Positions 6,833-10,214 of a stretch of 10,214 bases of DNA are shown here, one piece after another. Origin of the DNA: an uncultured Gallionellaceae bacterium (GTDB taxonomy: Bacteria; Pseudomonadota; Gammaproteobacteria; Burkholderiales; Sulfuricellaceae); contig CALMWM010000476.1 in the NCBI GenBank assembly GCA_937873435.1, positions 1 through 10,214 of the forward strand. Reading direction: 5' to 3'. Numbering within the stretch: position 1 is the first letter of the stretch; each line of letters begins with the position of its first letter. Under the pieces are notes generated by a model. It saw only the letters and a program-made list of their open reading frames with translations, was not told the DNA's origin and made no database searches. A program made the translations under genes and the position numbers.

Positions 6833-6857
6833 AACCCCGCCTCGGCGGGGTTTTTTT
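6833..6857 (+). terminator. Rho-independent terminator after fccB
   Basis: AACCCCGC (6833-6840), loop CTCG and GCGGGGTT (6845-6852) form an 8-bp GC-rich stem that runs into a T tract ending at 6857. It ends the plus-strand nap-fcc block. The minus-strand nrdG stop codon (6858-6856) overlaps the T tract, so the two operons converge tightly here. On the minus strand no clear T run follows the stem. Confidence 0.92.
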
Positions 6858-7551
6858 ACGCCTGGCGTAAGGTAAAGTACTTGAAGCGTGATGAGATTTC
6901 AGCAGATAGTCCGGCATTCAGTAGGGGAGGCGACGGTACGCACAATTGAGCGTCCGCGCAGCCTTGTGCACGGAATTCCTGCAAGGCATAGCTTTCCACC
7001 CCCATTTCCAGCAATTCGTCGGCAAGCCGTATCAAGTCCTCGGAGTTATGCAGCAGCGGGTGAATTGTAGTGCGGACTTCGCAGGTTACGCCGCTTTCCA
7101 GCAGCAAGCTTAGTCCTGCCCGTGCTTTTTCACCGCTGCCTGGTACGCCGGTGGTGGTTTCGTATCGGTCGAAAGGTGCCTTGACGTCGAAACCCACCCA
7201 GTCGAGCAAAGGCAGCAGCGTTTGGAGACGCTCGGGGTAAGGCGAGGCAGTGTGAAGCCCGATACGGAAGCCGAGGGCACGAACCTCGCGGATGGCGTTC
7301 TCCAGTGCGGCCTGTAGCGTCGGTTCGCCGCCGCTGAATACCACCGCATCGAGCAAGCCTTGGCGGCGTTTGAGGAAAGCGGCGACATCGCGCCACGCTA
7401 CTGCCTGTTCGGTGCGCGGCGCGATCAAATGGGGGTTGTGGCAATAGCCGCACTGCCACGGGCAGCCCTGGCAAAAAATCACCGCTGCCAGGCAACCGGG
7501 AAAATCGGTGCTGGTCAGCGGTGTCAACCCACCTACAAGAAGCTCATTCAA
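6856..7551 (-). CDS. nrdG: Anaerobic ribonucleotide reductase activating protein (radical SAM)
   Basis: A 231-residue cytoplasmic radical-SAM enzyme. The cluster motif is CPWQCGYC (Cys30, Cys34, Cys37; C-x3-C-x2-C), preceded by the family-typical GGLTPLTSTDFPG...VIFCQG segment and followed by VVFSGGEPT (about 70-78), which contacts S-adenosylmethionine. It makes the 5'-deoxyadenosyl radical that places the glycyl radical on NrdD; here the target would be the separate 64-residue peptide encoded 6 nt upstream. The length fits the longer NrdG variant of the pyruvate-formate-lyase-activase type and exceeds E. coli NrdG (about 154). The start appears to be TTG at 7551; the ATG at 7547 is out of frame. 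The close spacing implies translational coupling. Confidence 0.92.
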   Translation of the reverse strand: MNELLVGGLTPLTSTDFPGCLAAVIFCQGCPWQCGYCHNPHLIAPRTEQAVAWRDVAAFLKRRQGLLDAVVFSGGEPTLQAALENAIREVRALGFRIGLHTASPYPERLQTLLPLLDWVGFDVKAPFDRYETTTGVPGSGEKARAGLSLLLESGVTCEVRTTIHPLLHNSEDLIRLADELLEMGVESYALQEFRAQGCADAQLCVPSPPLLNAGLSAEISSRFKYFTLRQA

Positions 7552-7557
7552 ACCGGC

Positions 7558-7752
7558 TTACGCAGCAAGCTGGGCGCGGCATTCCTCGAAATATTTGCGC
7601 TCGTGGAACTCGCCCTTCTTGCCGATATTGAACGAAGTCACCGGACGGTGGTAACCCATCACGCGCGTCCACACTTCGCACTGCTGGCGCTCATCGTCGG
7701 CCAGCATGATTTCCTGCGGTTTCAAATTGGTTTGTTGCGATAAATCGGTCAT
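7558..7752 (-). CDS. Separate glycyl-radical domain of class III ribonucleotide reductase
   Basis: A 64-residue protein holding what is normally the C-terminal end of NrdD. TRVMGYHRPV (29-38) carries the glycyl-radical motif R-V-x-G-Y with Gly33 as the radical site, followed by the family-like FNIGKKGEFHERKYF (41-55). Cys25 and Cys58 are also present. Its own ribosome-binding site AGAGGAGT lies 8 nt before the ATG at 7752, and 25 bp separate it from the nrdD stop, so this is a designed gene and not a frameshift artefact. The idea is comparable to GrcA/YfiD, a free glycyl-radical domain that substitutes in pyruvate formate-lyase. It should bind NrdD, be activated by NrdG and supply the radical to NrdD's active-site cysteine. 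The assignment rests on the motif and neighbours. Confidence 0.88.
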   Translation of the reverse strand: MTDLSQQTNLKPQEIMLADDERQQCEVWTRVMGYHRPVTSFNIGKKGEFHERKYFEECRAQLAA

Positions 7753-7777
7753 GAGTTTTACTCCTCTTGTTTAAATA

Positions 7778-9823
7778 TCAGGCGTTGGTCAGTTGTTTAC
7801 GTTTCTTTTCCAGCAGGTCTTCATCGCATTTCGGGCAGAATTTGTGTTCGCCGCTCAGGTAGCCGTGCTTGGGGCAGATCGAGAAGGTCGGCGTGATGGT
7901 GATGTAGGGCTGGCTGAAGCGTTCCAGCGCGCGGCGCACCAGCAACATGCAGGCCTTGGTGTCGGAAATCCGCTCGGTCATGTAAAGGTGCAGCACGGTG
8001 CCGCCGGTGTACTTGCGTTGCAATTCCTCCTGCATTTCCAGCGCCTCGAACGGGTCGTCGGTATAACCCACCGGCAGTTGCGACGAATTGGTGTAATACG
8101 GCATGTCGGTCGTGCCGGCCTGGAGAATGTCGGGGAAGCGCTTGCGGTCTTCCTTGGCGAAACGGTAAGTGGTGCCTTCCGCCGGGGTGGCTTCGAGGTT
8201 GTACATGTGGCCAGTCTCGTCCTGGAACGCCAGCATCTTGGCGCGCACGTGATCAAGCAGGCGCACCGCGAACTGATGGCCCCACTCGCTGGTGATGTCG
8301 TGCTGGCCGCCGCTGAAATTGCGGATCATCTCGTTGATACCGTTGACGCCCAGCGTCGAGAAATGGTTGCGCAGCGTCCCGAGGTAGCGCTTGGTGTAGG
8401 GGAACAGGCCGGCATCCATGTGGCGCTGGATCACCTTGCGCTTGATCTCCAGGCTGTTCTTGCCGATTTCCATCAGCTCGTCGAGGCGCGCCAGCAGGCC
8501 TTCCTCGTTACCCTTGTAGAGATAGCCGAGGCGCGCACAATTGATCGTCACCACGCCCACCGAACCGGTTTGCTCGGCGCTGCCGAACAGGCCGTTGCCG
8601 CGCTTCAGCAGCTCGCGCAGATCGAGTTGCAGACGGCAACACATCGACCGCACCATATTGGGCTTGAGGTCGGAATTGATGAAATTCTGGAAATACGGCA
8701 GGCCGTATTTCGCCGTCATCTCGAACAGCAGCGCCGCATTCTCGGATTCCCACGGGAAATCCGGGGTCATGTTGTAGGTCGGGATGGGGAAGGTGAAGAC
8801 CCGGCCCTTGGCGTCGCCGGTGGTCATCACCTCGATGTAGGCGCGGTTGATCATCCCCATCTCGGCTTCCAGATCGCCGTAGGCGAACGGCATTTCCTTG
8901 CCGCCGATAATCGGGATTTGTTCCTTCAGATCGTCGGGACAAGTCCAGTCGAAAGTCAGGTTGGTGAACGGCGTCTGGGTACCCCAGCGCGACGGCACGT
9001 TGAGGTTGTAGATCAGTTCCTGGATGTACTGCTTGACCTGTTCATAGCTCAGCTTGTCCTTGCGGATGAACGGCGCCATGTAGGTGTCGAACGACGAAAA
9101 CGCCTGCGCGCCCGCCCATTCGTTTTGCAGCGTGCCGAGGAAATTGACGATCTGCCCGACCGCGCTCGACATATGCTTGGGCGGGCCGGCCTCGACCTTG
9201 CCCGGTACCCCGTTCAAGCCTTCGTTCAAGAGGGTGCGCAACGACCAGCCGGCGCAGTAGCCGGCCAGCATGTCGAGATCGTGGACGTGGATGTCGCCCT
9301 CGCGATGGGCGACGCCGACTTCCGGCGGGTACACATGGTTGAGCCAGTAATTCGCCACCACCTTGCCGGAAACGTTGAGGATCAGCCCGCCCAGCGAATA
9401 GCCCTGGTTGGCGTTGGCATTGACGCGCCAATCCATCTGTTCCAGATATTCGTTGATCGAACTGCCGACATCCACCACCGTGCGCCTATCCTGGCGTAGC
9501 TTGGTGTGCTGTTCGCGGTAGACGATGTAGGCGCGGGCAGTTTTCAGGTGATTGGCGGAAATCAGCACCTGCTCCACCACGTCCTGGATATTCTCGATAT
9601 GCGGCGGCTGGTTGCGGAACTTGTGGGTGAGTACCTTGACCACCTGGGCAGAGAGCAGCAACGCCTCGGATGCATCGAATTCGCCATTGGCGCGCCCTGC
9701 GCGCTCGATCGCCGAGCGGATCTTTTCCGCATCGAAAGTGGCCGACGAACCGTCGCGCTTGATCACGCCGCGCGGTTGGGAAACGAGAATTGCCGAGCCC
9801 GGCTCGGTGTGTGTGGATGTCAT
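7778..9823 (-). CDS. nrdD: Anaerobic ribonucleoside-triphosphate reductase catalytic chain lacking its glycyl-radical end
   Basis: A 681-residue class III reductase that makes dNTPs from NTPs without oxygen. An N-terminal ATP-cone covers about residues 18-107 (VIKRDGSSATFDAEKI ... ARAYIVYREQH), a site for allosteric control by ATP/dATP. The barrel domain follows, with FLGTLQNEWAGAQAFSSFDTY (228-248) and a Cys395-Cys396 pair (SMCCRLQLD) that probably includes the thiyl-radical cysteine. The C-terminus ends with the zinc site Cys650-x2-His653 and Cys663-x2-Cys666, then KKRKQLTNA and stop; the RxxGY radical loop normally next is absent and lies in the following small gene. ATG 9823 is chosen because AAAGGGG precedes it; an in-frame ATG at 9904 coincides with the predicted transcript start and a NrdR box. 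Confidence 0.95.
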   Translation of the reverse strand: MTSTHTEPGSAILVSQPRGVIKRDGSSATFDAEKIRSAIERAGRANGEFDASEALLLSAQVVKVLTHKFRNQPPHIENIQDVVEQVLISANHLKTARAYIVYREQHTKLRQDRRTVVDVGSSINEYLEQMDWRVNANANQGYSLGGLILNVSGKVVANYWLNHVYPPEVGVAHREGDIHVHDLDMLAGYCAGWSLRTLLNEGLNGVPGKVEAGPPKHMSSAVGQIVNFLGTLQNEWAGAQAFSSFDTYMAPFIRKDKLSYEQVKQYIQELIYNLNVPSRWGTQTPFTNLTFDWTCPDDLKEQIPIIGGKEMPFAYGDLEAEMGMINRAYIEVMTTGDAKGRVFTFPIPTYNMTPDFPWESENAALLFEMTAKYGLPYFQNFINSDLKPNMVRSMCCRLQLDLRELLKRGNGLFGSAEQTGSVGVVTINCARLGYLYKGNEEGLLARLDELMEIGKNSLEIKRKVIQRHMDAGLFPYTKRYLGTLRNHFSTLGVNGINEMIRNFSGGQHDITSEWGHQFAVRLLDHVRAKMLAFQDETGHMYNLEATPAEGTTYRFAKEDRKRFPDILQAGTTDMPYYTNSSQLPVGYTDDPFEALEMQEELQRKYTGGTVLHLYMTERISDTKACMLLVRRALERFSQPYITITPTFSICPKHGYLSGEHKFCPKCDEDLLEKKRKQLTNA

Positions 9824-9884
9824 GCTTGCCCCTTTGGAGTTTTTTTCCAAGCGTTTCAACAACCTGGTGGTTTGTCGATCAAAA

Positions 9885-9900
9885 CCACAAGATGTTGTGG
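9885..9900. promoter_or_regulatory. NrdR box 1 (promoter-proximal to nrdD)
   Basis: CCACAAGATGTTGTGG is a 16-bp near-perfect palindrome that matches the NrdR consensus (ACACWATATATWGTGT) at 12 of 16 positions. It would span roughly +4 to +20 of the nrdD transcript. NrdR is the ATP/dATP-sensing repressor of ribonucleotide reductase operons. The nrdR gene is not in this window. Confidence 0.8.
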
Positions 9901-9910
9901 TCAAGACATC

Positions 9911-9939
9911 AAGATATTCTCTCTATAGTGGTGCGTCAA
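9911..9939 (-). promoter_or_regulatory. Sigma70-type promoter of the nrdD operon
   Basis: On the minus strand TTGACG (9939-9934) and TATCTT (9916-9911) are separated by exactly 17 bp. Transcription would begin near 9904, giving a leader of about 80 nt before the ATG at 9823. NrdR box 2 lies inside the spacer and NrdR box 1 just downstream of the start, a repressor arrangement. Confidence 0.72.
9916..9931. promoter_or_regulatory. NrdR box 2 inside the nrdD promoter
   Basis: ATTCTCTCTATAGTGG has a good right half (TATAGTGG) and a degenerate left half relative to the NrdR consensus. It starts exactly 31 bp from box 1; NrdR sites commonly come in pairs about 31-32 bp apart, on one face of the helix. 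The spacing is the main support. Confidence 0.65.
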
Positions 9940-9945
9940 GACGGA

Positions 9946-9974
9946 AAGATGTATTTTTTGTCCACAAATGTCAA
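9946..9974 (-). promoter_or_regulatory. Possible second, upstream nrdD promoter
   Basis: On the minus strand a perfect TTGACA (9974-9969) is followed after 17 bp by CATCTT (9951-9946), a weak -10 with three of six matches. Transcription would start near 9939. The -35 element sits inside the 20-bp palindrome at 9962-9981, so a protein bound there could block it. Confidence 0.35.
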
Positions 9975-9981
9975 CTTGTGG
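9962..9981. promoter_or_regulatory. 20-bp palindrome with NrdR-box-like arms
   Basis: CCACAAATGTCAACTTGTGG has the same six-base arms (CCACAA and TTGTGG) as NrdR box 1, but separated by 8 bp in place of 4. It overlaps the -35 of the possible upstream promoter. It could be an operator for another regulator or a non-functional relative of the NrdR site. Confidence 0.5.
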
Positions 9982-10024
9982 GAATTATTTTTGGTACAGG
10001 GAGATGGCTTGATTTCGAAGGGAG

Positions 10025-10113
10025 GTAGGGCGGATGAGCGTAGCGTTATCCGCCGTATGTGGTTTCACCCGTGACATGCGGCGGATAACGGCCTGCGGCC
10101 TCATCCGCCCTAC
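10025..10113. repeat. REPIN: two inverted GTAG-headed REP elements
   Basis: Copy one, 10025-10054, starts GTAGGGCGGATGAGCG and ends TTATCCGCC. Copy two, 10080-10113, is inverted; its complement starts GTAGGGCGGATGAGGCC and ends GTTATCCGCC. Each copy folds on itself (GGCGGAT with ATCCGCC), and the pair forms one long cruciform around a 25-bp centre. The copies differ only in the inner loop region (GCGTAGC against GGCCGCAGGCC). Such elements are moved by RAYT transposases, none of which is in the window. The element lies upstream of the nrdD promoter. Confidence 0.85.
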
Positions 10114-10117
10114 AGTG

Positions 10118-10129
10118 TATCCGCCTTAC
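10118..10129 (-). repeat. Partial REP copy next to the REPIN
   Basis: Read on the minus strand this is GTAAGGCGGATA, the head of the neighbouring REP (GTAGGGCGGAT) with one change, in the same orientation as the second copy and 4 bp beyond it. It lacks the hairpin tail. It suggests a decayed third copy. Short length limits certainty. Confidence 0.4.
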
Positions 10130-10154
10130 GCGTTTCATCGGCGACGGGGGCATG

Positions 10155-10214
10155 TTAATTACGTTTGGAGGTAAGGCGATAACGCACGACCACCGCGATG
10201 TGGAGCGAGTTAGC
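10155..10214 (-). CDS. Possible C-terminal tail of the next minus-strand gene
   Basis: From the window edge the minus strand stays open for 19 codons to a TAA at 10157-10155, reading ANSLHIAVVVRYRLTSKRN. The alternating hydrophobic stretch looks like a beta strand, but the piece is too short to identify and may be chance. If real, the REP cluster lies between this gene and the nrdD promoter. Confidence 0.3.
   Translation of the reverse strand, partial: ANSLHIAVVVRYRLTSKRN

Noticed and set aside
7793..9499. Long plus-strand open frame (568 codons) opposite nrdD
   Set aside because: It is antisense to a clear NrdD coding sequence, has no recognisable domain, and its composition is that expected from the complementary strand of GC-rich codons.
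9869..9882. FNR box upstream of nrdD
   Set aside because: Only the half site ATCAA (9878-9882) is present; the other half has one match.
9824..9904. Longer nrdD start at ATG 9904
   Set aside because: It coincides with the predicted transcript start, the extra codons run through a NrdR box, and ATG 9823 has a ribosome site.
9901..9942. Three TCAAGA repeats around the nrdD promoter as an iteron or operator
   Set aside because: They are short, irregularly spaced and partly explained by the -35 and -10 elements.
10122..10178. Inverted repeat CGCCTTAC / GTAAGGCG as a second REPIN
   Set aside because: Arms are only 8 bp, 41 bp apart, with no inner hairpin in the right copy, which may lie in the coding tail at 10155-10214.
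1..10214. CRISPR array, tRNA/rRNA genes, insertion sequence or defence system
   Set aside because: No regularly spaced direct repeats, tRNA-like folds, transposase or defence-protein motifs were seen on either strand.

Overview
The window looks like a chromosomal piece from a sulfur-oxidising, facultatively denitrifying betaproteobacterium (Nitrosomonadales such as Gallionellaceae or Sulfuricella relatives would fit). This rests on moderately GC-rich coding sequence, a periplasmic nitrate reductase linked to flavocytochrome c sulfide dehydrogenase, a Dnr-like regulator and REP-type repeats. The taxon is inferred from gene content and not proven. No tRNA, rRNA, CRISPR array, phage gene or transposase is visible.

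Layout. 1-225: the 3' end of an unrecognised plus-strand gene. 233-288: a REP hairpin plus an inverted, hairpin-less partner, which reaches the stop codon of the next gene. 285-992 (minus): a Crp/Fnr-family regulator of Dnr type. 993-1137: a divergent control region with two FNR/Dnr-type boxes. 1138-6806 (plus): napF, napA, napB, fccA and fccB in one direction, with strong hairpins between napA/napB and napB/fccA, ended by a rho-independent terminator at 6833-6857. 6856-9823 (minus): an anaerobic ribonucleotide reductase operon, nrdD, then a separate 64-residue glycyl-radical peptide, then nrdG. 9885-9939: the nrdD promoter, covered by two NrdR-type boxes. 9962-9981: an extra palindrome. 10025-10129: a REPIN and a partial REP copy. 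10155-10214 (minus): a possible C-terminal tail of the next gene.

How it works together. The whole window is an anaerobic-lifestyle module. FccAB would oxidise sulfide in the periplasm with cytochrome c as electron carrier, and NapAB would reduce nitrate to nitrite in the same compartment. The nap set is minimal: it has napF, napA and napB but no napC, napD, napG or napH inside the window. This raises the possibility that electrons reach NapB from FccA or another soluble cytochrome and not from a quinol dehydrogenase. The Dnr-like regulator probably controls nap, and perhaps itself, through the TTGAT-N4-ATCAA-type boxes. The nrd operon supplies deoxyribonucleotides without oxygen and is probably repressed by NrdR.

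The most unusual points are: (1) NrdD is split, so the catalytic chain ends after its zinc site and the glycyl-radical motif RVMGY is a separate gene with its own ribosome-binding site; (2) nap and fcc genes are in one collinear block; (3) NapB carries a lipobox-like signal; (4) there are two different GTAG-headed REP families and several long perfect or near-perfect hairpins.
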